Shown here: one piece after another, positions 51,953 to 61,329 of the stretch | How the letters are laid out: every line of letters begins with the position of its first letter | Position numbering within the stretch: position 1 is the stretch's first letter | Assembly (NCBI GenBank): GCA_020444265.1 | Contig: JAHLLH010000005.1 | Coordinates: forward strand, 62,001 to 126,000 | Length of the DNA stretch: 64,000 nt | Origin: a bacterium | GTDB taxonomy: Bacteria > Electryoneota > Electryoneia > Electryoneales > Electryoneaceae | Direction: 5' to 3' | The notes under the pieces: generated by a model | The model's database searches: none | What the model was told of the DNA's origin: nothing | What the model saw: the letters and a program-made list of their open reading frames with translations, nothing else | Position numbers and translations under genes: made by a program

Positions 51953-52324
51953 TCACTCTGATGCTGCCCTGTTCGCCTCCACCCGCGCCAGGATGAGACG
52001 TTTCAGAAGCGCCTCCGGGATTGGCTTGTCACCTGAAAAGTGGATCGATGCTACCGTCATCTTGAAGTCCGAGAGGTCTTCACGGAACTCTTCGGCAATT
52101 TTTTTATCCATCACGTGCAGCGAGCAATGCTTCTTCGCAGCGGAAAAGCTGACCAGGCCGCGATGGTGTACGCGGAAGCAGGGGATCCCGTAGCTGATGG
52201 TCTCTATTGCCTCCGGGACCCACTCACGAATTTGCTCACGAAGCTGCTGCAACACCGCTCGTTTCTCATCATCGACCGTTGCAAGGTAGTCATCGATTGT
52301 GACGAGCTTGTTGCTCAATGTCAC
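51953..52324 (-). CDS. DUF1801 family protein, second copy
   Basis: 123 residues. Domain blocks: TIDDYLATVDDEKRAVLQQL, EAIETISYGIPCFRV, GLVSFSAAKKHCSLHVM and ALLKRLILARVEANR. The GTG at 52324 overlaps the stop of the OPT gene (GTGA). TTG at 52318 has better spacing from GGAGG and may be the real start. Cotranscription with the transporter gene is likely. Confidence 0.88.
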   Translation of the reverse strand: MTLSNKLVTIDDYLATVDDEKRAVLQQLREQIREWVPEAIETISYGIPCFRVHHRGLVSFSAAKKHCSLHVMDKKIAEEFREDLSDFKMTVASIHFSGDKPIPEALLKRLILARVEANRAASE

Positions 52325-54624
52325 CCTCCGAGGGCCGCTAGAATGGCAAAGAAGACACCGGTTAATGACTCACCGGCGATAAATCCGGAGGCAACCGGAA
52401 TCGTATACATATCGTTTGTCTTTTTGGCGACTTTACCAAGCACCAGCGCCAGCATCGCACCGATGAACATCGACAGACTGTAGAGTGCCGGGACGGTCAT
52501 TGCTATGCCCATTCCCGCCGGGCTGGGCAACCACCACCACTGCTTCGATTTCGGGTAGACCTTCTCGAGAATGGTCACCGCCGCGCCAAAGAGGCCGGCG
52601 ATGAACAATGCCTTAACTGCTGTTGGCGGCAGCGAACCAAGACCCTGGGAAAGGAGCTTCGCTACACCGGCCCAGACAATCGCGGCAGGAGCGGGTAGCT
52701 CCTGGGTGCCGATCGCGGAAGCATCGGGCACCATGATAAAGAAGACTGGTACTACCGCCAACGCCATCAGGATGCCGAACACCTGGGCCAGCAGCTGGAG
52801 ACGCGGTTTCGCACCCACCATATGACCCACTTTGAACTGGTTCATCATGTCGCCCGCCGCACCGGCCGCACCGGCGGTGACATTGGCGGTCATCAGGTTG
52901 GTCTTCATCGACCCTGGATGCAGCACACCGAAGGTCAACTGGGTCACCTTTCCCATCGCGCCAATCGGGCTGATCCCCGTTTCGCCCGAGGCACGCACCG
53001 ATACAATCGCCAGGAAGAAGGAGAGAATGACCGCGATGATTCCCATCCATACAGGAATGGCAAAGAGCCAGTTCATCACAATGATTGCAAGCAGCCCGAA
53101 GAAGAGAAAGCCGATGACAAACCATCCCATCGGCACTTCGATATCCCCAATGGGATCATCACTGCCCGCCGCTGCCTTCTTGTCCCGCTTCAACGACTGG
53201 AGGAAGACCTTGAACGCACCACCGATGGTGCGCCACTGGAACGCAAAGGCGAGCAGACCCGCGACCACCATCATCCCGACACCGGGCCACATGGTCCATG
53301 CAACGATCTGACGATAGCCACCCACCGTCTTCAAATCCTCACTGCCAGGTTCAAAACCGAGCATCGCGGCCGCATCCAACTCACCTCCCGGCCCCGCCTG
53401 GGTGATCATCGCTTCATAATGAGTCATCCCGGGCGCATCCACGCGAAGCTGCGGGACACGGTCCATCACGGGACGATCCAGCTCGAAGGGCAGGAAGGGT
53501 ATGGGGCGGTGTTTCTCCATCCCCACCTTGTTCCCTATTTCGGCAATGCTGAAGAGGAGCAGGGATTCTTCGCTACCGCTCGTCACATCCTTGCCCGCAT
53601 TCAGCGCCGCAACCAGCTCTTCCATCGATGCATAGGTGACTGTATCCTGCCAGCCACGTGATACCAGCGACAGGGCGCCATCGGTGTTGGAAAGTTCCGG
53701 TGTATCCTCTGCTTCGGTGAGGGTGAAGGTCATCTCCGCACCGGCGGGGATGGTCAAGGGAAATTCGAGTAGCTGCTCGCTGCGAAGTTGAGGCGGATCG
53801 TGCCTAATCTCGCCCTTATGAATCATCCACGGGGCAAGCACGCCAAAGTTGAGCAGCATGCCCACCAGCATGGTTACACCAACTCGTTTCCCGATAAAGG
53901 CACCAAACCCGATGAATATCCAGGAGGTTTCAAAAAAGAGGGTCAGTTTCGGGAAAGAGATTCCACCAATCGTCGCCTTTGAAAAGGTCAGCAGGGGAGG
54001 AACCCAAGCACGTTCGACAGCGACCTTGGTGAAGACACCGATTACGGCCGCGACAGCAAGGGAGGATGCTTTTTGTACCGCTTCCGCCCCTTTGCTGTAC
54101 ATCGAACGGAGGGTTTCCGCTGCGGGAACCACCGCTGGGAATGCCAACTCGCCGCTGTTGACCATCTGCCGTTTAATCGGGATGGATACGGTCAAACCGA
54201 GGAAGAGGATGACCATCATCCAGATACCGAGCTGCCACCAGGCAATGTGGAACGTCGGATCAAGCATCCAGATGGCTGGAATTGCCGATACCAACCCGCC
54301 ACTGGTGACATAACTCGGGGCGACTGCACTGGTCATGATGATGTTATTCTCGAGCATGGTCAACGGCTTCTTGGTCAGCCGCATCCCCTCGATCGCCTTC
54401 CAGATGGCAAAGCCGAGTACGATAGCTGTGATCTCAACCCCAAGACCCCAGCCTGACTTCAAGCCGACATAGAGATTGGACAAAGCCATAAGCCAACCGA
54501 GCAGCAGGCCGGTAACCAGCGCACGGCCCGTAAACTGCGGCACATCGCCCTGGTACACTTCATCACGCCATTGCTGGTCTTTTTCGACCTGGGTCTGGGG
54601 AGTGGAAACTGCCTCTTCACTCAT
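52321..54624 (-). CDS. OPT-family oligopeptide transporter
   Basis: 767 residues from the ATG at 54624; the frame extends upstream, but homology and an AGAGGG site favour this start. About 14-16 membrane helices: TGLLLGWLMALSNLYVGLKSGWG, VSIPIKRQMVNSGELAFP, ETGISPIGAMGKVTQLTFGV, AAGAAGDMMNQFKVGHMVGAK. These are signatures of the OPT superfamily, which imports oligopeptides or metal chelates by proton symport. A periplasmic loop (about 310-430) is larger than usual. The substrate is not inferable. Confidence 0.93.
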   Translation of the reverse strand: MSEEAVSTPQTQVEKDQQWRDEVYQGDVPQFTGRALVTGLLLGWLMALSNLYVGLKSGWGLGVEITAIVLGFAIWKAIEGMRLTKKPLTMLENNIIMTSAVAPSYVTSGGLVSAIPAIWMLDPTFHIAWWQLGIWMMVILFLGLTVSIPIKRQMVNSGELAFPAVVPAAETLRSMYSKGAEAVQKASSLAVAAVIGVFTKVAVERAWVPPLLTFSKATIGGISFPKLTLFFETSWIFIGFGAFIGKRVGVTMLVGMLLNFGVLAPWMIHKGEIRHDPPQLRSEQLLEFPLTIPAGAEMTFTLTEAEDTPELSNTDGALSLVSRGWQDTVTYASMEELVAALNAGKDVTSGSEESLLLFSIAEIGNKVGMEKHRPIPFLPFELDRPVMDRVPQLRVDAPGMTHYEAMITQAGPGGELDAAAMLGFEPGSEDLKTVGGYRQIVAWTMWPGVGMMVVAGLLAFAFQWRTIGGAFKVFLQSLKRDKKAAAGSDDPIGDIEVPMGWFVIGFLFFGLLAIIVMNWLFAIPVWMGIIAVILSFFLAIVSVRASGETGISPIGAMGKVTQLTFGVLHPGSMKTNLMTANVTAGAAGAAGDMMNQFKVGHMVGAKPRLQLLAQVFGILMALAVVPVFFIMVPDASAIGTQELPAPAAIVWAGVAKLLSQGLGSLPPTAVKALFIAGLFGAAVTILEKVYPKSKQWWWLPSPAGMGIAMTVPALYSLSMFIGAMLALVLGKVAKKTNDMYTIPVASGFIAGESLTGVFFAILAALGG

Positions 54625-54894
54625 CGGAGAATCCCTCTGGATGGGTCGGGTTCTTCTACCCGGCGGGTGGTTTACGAATGGCGAAAGATAGGAATTTCCG
54701 GGGCGAGAGGGGAGAGTTCCGACCTTTGTTGCACAGCCTTTTCGGACCTCTACGAGGGATGAGTCAAAGAAGGAACGTTTCCGCTCTCCTCCGCCCCGTT
54801 TCAATCATCCAATTTCCCTCATATCTGAACCTATCTAATCTCGAGAGCGAATCTGGATTCCTCCGCCTCCTCGAGAATCGCCCCCACTTCCCAC

Positions 54895-54924
54895 TTGAGC
54901 TTGAGTTCACCAAGCGCTTATTAT
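54895..54924 (+). promoter_or_regulatory. Promoter of the gpx-marR operon
   Basis: TTGAGC (54895-54900), 18 bases, TATTAT (54919-54924). The remainder of the 54625-54894 gap shows no ORF with support or other clear signal. Confidence 0.5.
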
Positions 54925-54940
54925 ATCGCATACGATATAA
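54921..54940 (+). promoter_or_regulatory. Palindromic operator, probably of the adjacent MarR/OhrR regulator
   Basis: TTATATCG, CATA, CGATATAA: perfect 8-base arms overlapping the -10 element, so binding would block transcription. The size and symmetry fit MarR-family operators. Confidence 0.65.
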
Positions 54941-55018
54941 TCGAGCACGATATTTTGATCAGGACGCTGAACTGCATCCCGGTCAAACGTTGCCATACAG
55001 CTTTCAGGAGGTTTGACG

Positions 55019-55519
55019 ATGAGTGAGTTTTATTCCCTGTCCGCGGTGAGTTTGCAGGGGGAAACAATTTCCTTCGATGCCTTAGAGGGAAAAGTCGTCC
55101 TGGTGGTCAATACGGCCAGCAAGTGCGGCTTTACCCCGCAGTATGCCGGATTGGAGGAGCTGTACAAGACTTACAAGGATAAGGGTCTGGTCATTCTCGG
55201 CTTCCCTTGCAACCAGTTCGGTCAGCAGGAACCGGGCGGCAAGCAGAGCATCGAAGAGACCTGTTTCGTCAACTATGGAGTCACCTTCCAGATGTTCGAG
55301 AAGGTGGATGTTAACGGAGACCATGCGCACGAAGTCTTCACGTACCTGAAAAAGGAGCTGCCCAGCATGCTCGGCAGCAACATCAAGTGGAACTTCACCA
55401 AGTTCCTCGTCGGCAGGGATGGAACGCCGATCAAACGTTTCTCCTCGCGAACCGCGCCGAAAAAGCTGGAACCGGCGATTCGTCAGGCGTTAGGAGTGGA
55501 CCATGGCGCAGCAGTATGA
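55019..55519 (+). CDS. Glutathione peroxidase family (Cys type)
   Basis: 166 residues from the ATG at 55019 with AGGAGG at ideal spacing. Catalytic residues are visible: Cys in NTASKCGFTPQY, Gln in GFPCNQFGQQEPG and Trp in KWNFTKFLV. Selenium is absent because the active position is Cys. Bacterial members of this type usually use thioredoxin to reduce organic hydroperoxides. The 3-prime end overlaps the marR-like gene by 17 bases. Confidence 0.96.
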   Translation: MSEFYSLSAVSLQGETISFDALEGKVVLVVNTASKCGFTPQYAGLEELYKTYKDKGLVILGFPCNQFGQQEPGGKQSIEETCFVNYGVTFQMFEKVDVNGDHAHEVFTYLKKELPSMLGSNIKWNFTKFLVGRDGTPIKRFSSRTAPKKLEPAIRQALGVDHGAAV

Positions 55520-55964
55520 CCGCGATGACATGCTGAAGCTGGGCAACCAGCTCTGTTTCCCCTTGTACGCGGCTTCCCGTCTCGTGCAAAGGATGTATCA
55601 CCCGTTGCTCGAGCCGCACGGCCTCACCTACGCGCAGTATATAGTGCTGATGGTCCTCTGGGAAGATGCACCGTCTGCCGTCTCCCATATTGCGGAACGG
55701 ACCATCCTGAACACGAACACGATCACCCCTTTGTTGAAACGCTTGGAACAGCAGGGGCACATCACACGGACTCGATCGCCTCAGGATGAACGGGTGGTGA
55801 TGATCGAGCTGACCGACAGCGGACGCGATCTGCACAACGAGCTGGGGGATGTTCCGGAAAAGTTGTACGGTTCCCTGGGATCGTCGGACGAGGAACTATG
55901 GGCGCTGAAGCAGCAACTCCATCGATTCATCGAGCAGTTGCAGGTGGTGGTCGAGGACGAGTGA
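55503..55964 (+). CDS. OhrR-like MarR-family regulator
   Basis: 153 residues. The N-terminal LGNQLCFPLYAASRLVQRMY carries the redox-sensing Cys in the position typical of OhrR. The winged helix includes NTNTITPLLKRLEQQGHI and the wing RSPQDERVVMIELT. Oxidation of this Cys by organic peroxide normally releases DNA. Coupling to a peroxidase gene and a palindrome over its promoter support autoregulation. Confidence 0.93.
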   Translation: MAQQYDRDDMLKLGNQLCFPLYAASRLVQRMYHPLLEPHGLTYAQYIVLMVLWEDAPSAVSHIAERTILNTNTITPLLKRLEQQGHITRTRSPQDERVVMIELTDSGRDLHNELGDVPEKLYGSLGSSDEELWALKQQLHRFIEQLQVVVEDE

Positions 55965-55988
55965 ACGCACGCTGGTCTGCAAAAGCAA

Positions 55989-56022
55989 GCGGCAGGTCTT
56001 CGGACCTGCCGCAACTCTTGTT
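55989..56022 (+). terminator. Terminator of the gpx-marR operon
   Basis: GCGGCAGGTC (55989-55998) and GACCTGCCGC (56003-56012) around the stable TTCG tetraloop, then AACTCTTGTTT. It may serve both convergent operons. Confidence 0.85.
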
Positions 56023-56058
56023 TCGTATATAGCCGAAATTGCCAGGTAGACCGATCAA

Positions 56059-56883
56059 CTAGCGTCGATCTGGTGGAACTCTGAACTTGATCACTTGTTG
56101 ATACTTTTGTGAAGGTGCTGGTTTCTTGCCATCTTCAGGCTTCATTAAACTCATGCGTTCTATTACCTCGACCCCGATCAGGCCAAAACTGTAGCCCTTC
56201 GGCCGTTCCTGCAAACACTCGACATCGGTGATCTGGTAGTCAGATGTAACCGTATACCCGATAATGACATCGCCTTCGATCCCACGCTCGATCAGCGAGT
56301 CCGGGTACAATTCATAGGCCACCTCGTACAGCTTTCTAGTGCCCCCTTCGTAGGTTGGATACGGACCACTATCCCACACGGTGGCAACTTCCCTGGGTGG
56401 TGATGGCAAGGGTTCAGGAACCTGACGTTCTATTCGCGCAGTATCAAACCGGGCGACAATTCGAAATCGATCAAGACCATACCGGTGGGGAATATCAAAC
56501 TCGGCGATGAGGCTGGGTGGCGGACGATACCGATCATTGTAATAGGGGAGGACAGCCTCGTACACGTGCTGATAGCCATCCAACTCCGCCCCGACAAGGT
56601 CTACTGAATAGGTCTGCCCTTTCTGGTTCAGGAAAAAATCGACATGGATCATGTCACGGTAGGGTTTTTCATGGATATGATTCTTGGCCTGGGGAATCGC
56701 TCGTCCTCCCCACAGCTCGAAATACATGGTATCCACGACTGTGACAGGTTTTGTAGCAGATTGCTGTACGAGCCGTTTTCCCGGCTCTTGTCCTGTACCG
56801 GTCGTGTGCGAGATAAGGGTGACAAGGAATATCACCCCCGCAAGCAATGGCAGTCTCAACATGGATTTCGGTATTCCGTTCAT
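56059..56883 (-). CDS. TonB C-terminal-domain-like secreted protein
   Basis: 274 residues. An N-terminal hydrophobic helix (about 10-28) is either a signal peptide or an anchor. Then comes a variable region with a Pro-rich stretch (PEPLPSPP), and a C-terminal TonB-like domain (about 195-274: YPDSLIERGIEGDVIIGYTV, CLQERPKGYSFG, QQVIKFRVPP). That domain closely parallels the one in the TonB gene at 57402-58061. It may be an alternative energy transducer that shares the ExbB/ExbD motor. Confidence 0.75.
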   Translation of the reverse strand: MNGIPKSMLRLPLLAGVIFLVTLISHTTGTGQEPGKRLVQQSATKPVTVVDTMYFELWGGRAIPQAKNHIHEKPYRDMIHVDFFLNQKGQTYSVDLVGAELDGYQHVYEAVLPYYNDRYRPPPSLIAEFDIPHRYGLDRFRIVARFDTARIERQVPEPLPSPPREVATVWDSGPYPTYEGGTRKLYEVAYELYPDSLIERGIEGDVIIGYTVTSDYQITDVECLQERPKGYSFGLIGVEVIERMSLMKPEDGKKPAPSQKYQQVIKFRVPPDRR

Positions 56884-56902
56884 ATGTTCGACGCCTGATC
56901 TC

Positions 56903-57238
56903 TTATTCGATCGGTCCCTTTTTCCAATTCCTTGTGAGGCCCACGCTGATAAGGATGAAACCAGCGATCAACAGAACAACTGCAGGCAAGAGCATCAGGT
57001 TGGATCGTTCCACACGTCCCGACAGCACGAGGCTGGAAGGATAAGCTACCCACGCCGCCCCCCAAAAAAGGAGAGCGAGCAGGTTGTAGAACCAGTGCAG
57101 GCCAAGCCGTTTCCGTCCATATCCACCGATCTGCATTGGAACACGGACTACATTAAAAGGTCGCACGCCCATCAGTAGGAAGAGCACGACGAATAACACG
57201 AGCACCACCCATTGGACGGTCGATAGCATTGGCATCAT
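56903..57238 (-). CDS. Small inner-membrane protein of unknown function
   Basis: 111 residues from the ATG at 57238, with GGAGGGTGAG upstream. Three membrane helices are evident (about 8-25, 50-68 and 80-100), with a basic loop GGYGRKRLGLHW. No family is recognised. It lies 20 bases before the TonB-like gene 56059-56883 and after the terminator of the exb operon. Confidence 0.65.
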   Translation of the reverse strand: MMPMLSTVQWVVLVLFVVLFLLMGVRPFNVVRVPMQIGGYGRKRLGLHWFYNLLALLFWGAAWVAYPSSLVLSGRVERSNLMLLPAVVLLIAGFILISVGLTRNWKKGPIE

Positions 57239-57348
57239 CGTCTCACCCTCCACTCTCTCAACCAGACTGGATCATCTCATATACAATAGTTTCACCCGTG
57301 AACTGTTACAACGGTTTCCTTCCAAATCGATCAGGAAATCAGGACCAC

Positions 57349-57377
57349 AAAAAACGCCCCCATCGAAACGGGGGCGT
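57349..57377 (-). terminator. Terminator of the exbB-exbD-exbD-tonB operon
   Basis: ACGCCCCC (57354-57361) pairs with GGGGGCGT (57370-57377). Read on the minus strand it is followed by six T. Confidence 0.92.
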
Positions 57378-57401
57378 GACAATCGCAATCAAAATGTCGT
57401 G

Positions 57402-58061
57402 CTACTCGAGGCGGAACTTGATGACCTGCTGCATGCGGACGGATACCGGTTTATCGCGCTGGTAGCCGGGCGAGAACTTCATCGCCTTGATCGCCTTCAT
57501 CGCCGAGTCACCAAAACCGAGACCGGCGGGACGTTCCTGCAGCACCTGTACCTCGGTCGGCAAACCCTTTGTGTCCACGACGAAGCCGACGATCACGTCA
57601 CCTTCGATCTGGGCACGGCGTGCCATTTCCGGATACAAGTTGTTCCGTGACAGGTAAGCATATAGTGCTTCCGCGCCACCATTGATTTTTGGCGGTTCTT
57701 CAACAAGGAAGAACTCGACAACTTCTTCTGCGGCGCTTTCGGGCCGTGGCGGGGCTTCAATCGACCAGTCGATCTCGTCGATATCCTCAAACGCCAGGTC
57801 ATCCTCGGCATCCACCTCCGGGTCTTCGACCGGGATGGTGGGACGTGCCGGGGGTGGCGGACGTTTCACCTGCTGGGTGATCGGGATTTCCTCAGTTTCG
57901 AGGACCACCTCTTCCGCCTTACGGATCTTCACATCCTGCTCGAATCGCTTCGAGGCGAGGAAGGCGATGATCACGATTAACAGAGAGGCAATAATCCCAA
58001 TTTCAACCAGCCTGGGATAGAGAAGCCGTGTTTCCGCTTCGGGCTTCTTGTATGACATCAT
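57402..58061 (-). CDS. tonB: TonB-type energy transducer
   Basis: 219 residues. One N-terminal membrane helix (about 20-40), a periplasmic linker with QVKRPPPPARP and many acidic residues, and a C-terminal TonB domain (about 135-219: YPEMARRAQIEGDVIVGFVVD, VQVLQERPAGLGFG). The protein couples the proton-motive force from ExbB/ExbD to outer-membrane receptors. No TonB-dependent receptor is in the window. It is the last gene of a compact operon with 14-base spacing from exbD. Confidence 0.9.
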   Translation of the reverse strand: MMSYKKPEAETRLLYPRLVEIGIIASLLIVIIAFLASKRFEQDVKIRKAEEVVLETEEIPITQQVKRPPPPARPTIPVEDPEVDAEDDLAFEDIDEIDWSIEAPPRPESAAEEVVEFFLVEEPPKINGGAEALYAYLSRNNLYPEMARRAQIEGDVIVGFVVDTKGLPTEVQVLQERPAGLGFGDSAMKAIKAMKFSPGYQRDKPVSVRMQQVIKFRLE

Positions 58062-58075
58062 GGTTGAAGCCCTCC

Positions 58076-58480
58076 CTACTTGAACCGTGTGGCGTAACTG
58101 ACACGTAACGTGTACGCATCACGTAACTTTTCCTGGATGTCGGTCACACGGCCCATCTCGACATCCTTGTCGATCTTCATGCTGATGACGATACGACGGT
58201 TCGCGGCGAACTTCTCTGCCATGATCGGCTCGACATCTTCCAGGGTCACGATCTTATCGTCAATCGAGATCTGGGAGTTCTTGTCGACCCACATGTAGGC
58301 CACGTTACGCTTCGTCTCAAGCTTCTCCGTCGTCCGTGCTGCAGGAGTCAGGACCGGAAGGCCACGGAACTCCTTAAACACCGTCACGACCATGAAGAAG
58401 ATGAGCAGCATGAAGATGATATCCGGCAGCGAGGAGGTCGGGATTCCCGCAGTCGGCTTGGATTTTTTGCCAAATTCCAT
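58076..58480 (-). CDS. exbD: ExbD/TolR-family protein, second copy
   Basis: 134 residues. The single membrane helix includes the proton-path Asp in SSLPDIIFMLLIFFMV, followed by a periplasmic domain. It lies 12 bases after the first exbD. Two different ExbD proteins in one operon are common in Bacteroidota-like systems. Confidence 0.92.
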   Translation of the reverse strand: MEFGKKSKPTAGIPTSSLPDIIFMLLIFFMVVTVFKEFRGLPVLTPAARTTEKLETKRNVAYMWVDKNSQISIDDKIVTLEDVEPIMAEKFAANRRIVISMKIDKDVEMGRVTDIQEKLRDAYTLRVSYATRFK

Positions 58481-58492
58481 CGATCCCTCCCC

Positions 58493-58918
58493 CTACTTTT
58501 CCGGTTCTGCGATTGAGATCTTCGTCGCTCCCGCGCGTTTGACCTCATCGAGAACCTGGATGTAATCGTTGTAGGAAGTGGATCGCTCTACCTTGATCGA
58601 AACGATCAACTTCGGCTTGCCATCGTTGTCAAGACCGCGAGCTTCCACCTTGCCGCTGATGACGTCACGAATCATGTTGATCTGGGTCGGTTCATCATCG
58701 ATCAGAACCTGCCCGGACGCATTGATCAGGACGTTGGAGATATTCTCGGGATTGACCTTGAACTCCCCACCTCGGTCCGGCAACACCATCGGGATACCTT
58801 TATCCATATCAATGGTGGTCGTGACCAGGAAGAAGATCAAGAGCATGAAGACGATGTCCGGCAGGGATCCTGTCGGAATGTCGTCATCACCTCGAATTCT
58901 TCGCTTGATCATAGCCAT
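58493..58918 (-). CDS. exbD: ExbD/TolR-family protein, first copy
   Basis: 141 residues. The membrane helix has the key Asp in GSLPDIVFMLLIFFLV. The periplasmic domain (VLINASGQVLIDDEP) resembles but clearly differs from the second copy. It starts 18 bases after exbB with a good AGGGAGGG site. Confidence 0.92.
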   Translation of the reverse strand: MAMIKRRIRGDDDIPTGSLPDIVFMLLIFFLVTTTIDMDKGIPMVLPDRGGEFKVNPENISNVLINASGQVLIDDEPTQINMIRDVISGKVEARGLDNDGKPKLIVSIKVERSTSYNDYIQVLDEVKRAGATKISIAEPEK

Positions 58919-58936
58919 AGAACCCTCCCTTCTGGC

Positions 58937-59572
58937 TTAGTTGCCAGCCGTGGAGGCACCATGCGACTCTTCGTACTCGACGAGTGTATCGACAAACTCG
59001 ACCGAGGCTTCCTGCATGTCGGCAACGATCTTGTCAATGCGGGACACGAAGAAGTTGTTGAAGAACTGGATGATCATCGCGACGATCAGACCGAAGAGTG
59101 TCGTCAAGAGTGCTTGAGAAATACCACCCGCAACAATCGCCGGCGAAATGTCGTTCGCAGCAGCAATCGCGTCGAATGCGCCGATCATACCGGAAACTGT
59201 CCCGGTGAACCCGAGCATCGGGGCAATGGCGATAACGGTGGACAACCAGACGAGGTTCTTCTCGAGGAAGGCAAGTTCGATCTGGCCGGCATTCATGATG
59301 TTCTTCTCGACCTGGTCGATGCCACGGTTCATACGCTGGAGACCAGCGTGGAACACCGAAGCGATCGGACCACGGGTGGACGCGCAGATTTCAGCGGCAG
59401 CTTCAGGCCCGCCATTTGCCAACGCCTCGTTCACCTGCACCACAAATTTCTTGGTGTTCACGGTTGAAAGCGTAAGGCTGATCAGACGCTCAATCGTAAA
59501 TGCCAACCCGACGATAAAGGTCGCGAGGATTGGCCACATGAATTCACCACCTCGCAAAAACAGTTCAACCAT
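58937..59572 (-). CDS. exbB: ExbB/TolQ/MotA-family proton channel protein
   Basis: 211 residues from the ATG at 59572 behind CAGGAGGCCAGG; a longer frame without a ribosome site exists. Three membrane helices, with APMLGFTGTVSGMIGAF and ISQALLTTLFGLIVAMI, the conserved channel segments of the family. It powers TonB with ExbD. First gene of the operon. Confidence 0.94.
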   Translation of the reverse strand: MVELFLRGGEFMWPILATFIVGLAFTIERLISLTLSTVNTKKFVVQVNEALANGGPEAAAEICASTRGPIASVFHAGLQRMNRGIDQVEKNIMNAGQIELAFLEKNLVWLSTVIAIAPMLGFTGTVSGMIGAFDAIAAANDISPAIVAGGISQALLTTLFGLIVAMIIQFFNNFFVSRIDKIVADMQEASVEFVDTLVEYEESHGASTAGN

Positions 59573-59697
59573 CCTGGCCTCCTGATAATGGCGGCAGAAG
59601 GGGCTGCCATCGGTTGAAAACGGCACCCCGTGTGCGTGTTGTGTAGAAAGGAATTGTTCTTACAGTCAGCTATTTTACCCACTATCTGCAAGGTGTG

Positions 59698-61329
59698 TCA
59701 ACCGTTCTCCCGGAGCGATGAAGAGCGGGCAAGCCGATCCGCCTCTCCCATACGCACCAGAGCACTGTCAACTGTGGCATCTCCATCAATCAATACCTGC
59801 CACAAAAAGTCGCGCCCGTTATACATTCTTTGCGCCACTTCCGCCTTGATTTGCATCAACAAGTAGTCCTTATCCAACTCCCATCCTTCCTTGTCGAAAG
59901 GGTGGCCTTCGGAATCCGCATACTGGATGAAGGAACGTATCGCTCGCTGGTTAAGACTCCATGAGCGAAGGAACTCCTCGAACTCAAGCGTCGGACGTCC
60001 CAGCCCATCGGCATAATCCTGGGCCCAGTTGAACAGGACACGGTCCGACAACAGCCCTGCAGCATATTCGCTCAGTGTCGCTGGTTCGATCTCAACATCG
60101 GGACGGATCCCTGTCGCACCGTACATCACCCGCCCGGTCCGAGTGTAGAACTTTTCAGCCGTACTGTCAACCAGCGTGCTGTCGCTGTTCCCATGACGGT
60201 ACGCATTCATCAGGTACTCGCCAATGCCCTCATCGTAGGGGCGCTGCACGCATCGCCCCGCCGGGGTGTACCAGCGGCTGATGGTAACCCGTACAACACT
60301 CCCATCATCCAGCTCAAAGGGCAGCTGCACCAACCCCTTGCCAAATGTCTGCTGACCGAGAATCAAGCCACGGTCATGATCCTGGATCGCTCCGGCGACA
60401 ATTTCACTGGCCGAAGCTGAGCCATTGCTGACAAGCACCGCCAGGGGGAGGTAAGTATGAGTCGCCGAATCGGTCGCCCACAAGGTATCGCTCGATCCGC
60501 GAGCTCGCCCGCGAGTTGTGGCAATGATATTTCCACCATGAATGAAACGGTCTGCGACTTCCTTTGCCATGGCACGGTATCCGCCCGAATTGCCACGCAA
60601 ATCGAGGATCAATTGTTCCATCCCCTGGCCATCGAGACGTGCCAGGGCATTGTCAAGCTCACTTTCGGTCACCGAGGTGAACTGGCTGATCATGATGTAG
60701 CCGGTTTTCCCATCGTTCAGCAGGAAAGCCGCTTCTACCGAATGGATCGGGATGCGTCCACGCGTCAACTCGAGGTCAAATGGATCGCGGCCGTTCCGGC
60801 GAACCTGGATGTTCACCGTACTCCCCTCCGGGCCACGGAGTCGTTTCAGCACCTGGTCATTGGTGATTCCAACCGCAGAAACACCATTGATCTCGACAAT
60901 CTTATCCCCTGCACGCAAGCCCATGCGATCCGCCGGGGTTCCCGGGATCGGGCTGACGACAGTGAGCAGATCATTTCGAATCTCAAACTGAATACCAATC
61001 CCGCTGAATTCCCCCTCGAACCGTTCGGAAATACGATTCTGTTCAGCAGGCGGAATGTAGACAGAATGCGGATCGAGCTTTTCCAGTAGTCCTTCAATCG
61101 CCCCTTCGGTCATCAACGAATCATTGGGAGCATCAACATAGACACTCTCAACCAACTTGACCACCTCACGGAACTTGCTGAATTGATTAGGTAACAACCC
61201 ACTGACAGGAGTTGTCCCCCATCCACCTCCCGCCCAGGTACCAAGCAGGAAGGCAGCGAGAAGGGCAGCAATGATTATCAACGAACCGCTATTACGGCGG
61301 GGGGATGGTCTCTCTTGCATCGAGGTCAA
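59698..61329 (-). CDS. S41-family carboxyl-terminal processing protease
   Basis: 543 residues; a start three codons later (61320) is equally possible. An N-terminal membrane or signal helix (about 17-36) puts it in the periplasm. A PDZ domain (about 105-185: GIGIQFEI, GLRAGDKIVEING) precedes the peptidase fold, with the catalytic Ser in VSNGSASASEI and Lys in TFGKGLVQLPF. A C-terminal helical extension follows. Such proteases trim periplasmic and outer-membrane proteins. It is downstream of dprA but separated by about 290 bases of hairpins. Confidence 0.94.
   Translation of the reverse strand: MTSMQERPSPRRNSGSLIIIAALLAAFLLGTWAGGGWGTTPVSGLLPNQFSKFREVVKLVESVYVDAPNDSLMTEGAIEGLLEKLDPHSVYIPPAEQNRISERFEGEFSGIGIQFEIRNDLLTVVSPIPGTPADRMGLRAGDKIVEINGVSAVGITNDQVLKRLRGPEGSTVNIQVRRNGRDPFDLELTRGRIPIHSVEAAFLLNDGKTGYIMISQFTSVTESELDNALARLDGQGMEQLILDLRGNSGGYRAMAKEVADRFIHGGNIIATTRGRARGSSDTLWATDSATHTYLPLAVLVSNGSASASEIVAGAIQDHDRGLILGQQTFGKGLVQLPFELDDGSVVRVTISRWYTPAGRCVQRPYDEGIGEYLMNAYRHGNSDSTLVDSTAEKFYTRTGRVMYGATGIRPDVEIEPATLSEYAAGLLSDRVLFNWAQDYADGLGRPTLEFEEFLRSWSLNQRAIRSFIQYADSEGHPFDKEGWELDKDYLLMQIKAEVAQRMYNGRDFLWQVLIDGDATVDSALVRMGEADRLARSSSLRENG

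Noticed and set aside
54678-55016. 112-codon plus-strand frame before gpx
   Set aside because: It covers the promoter and operator, overlaps the OPT upstream region, has biased composition and no ribosome site.
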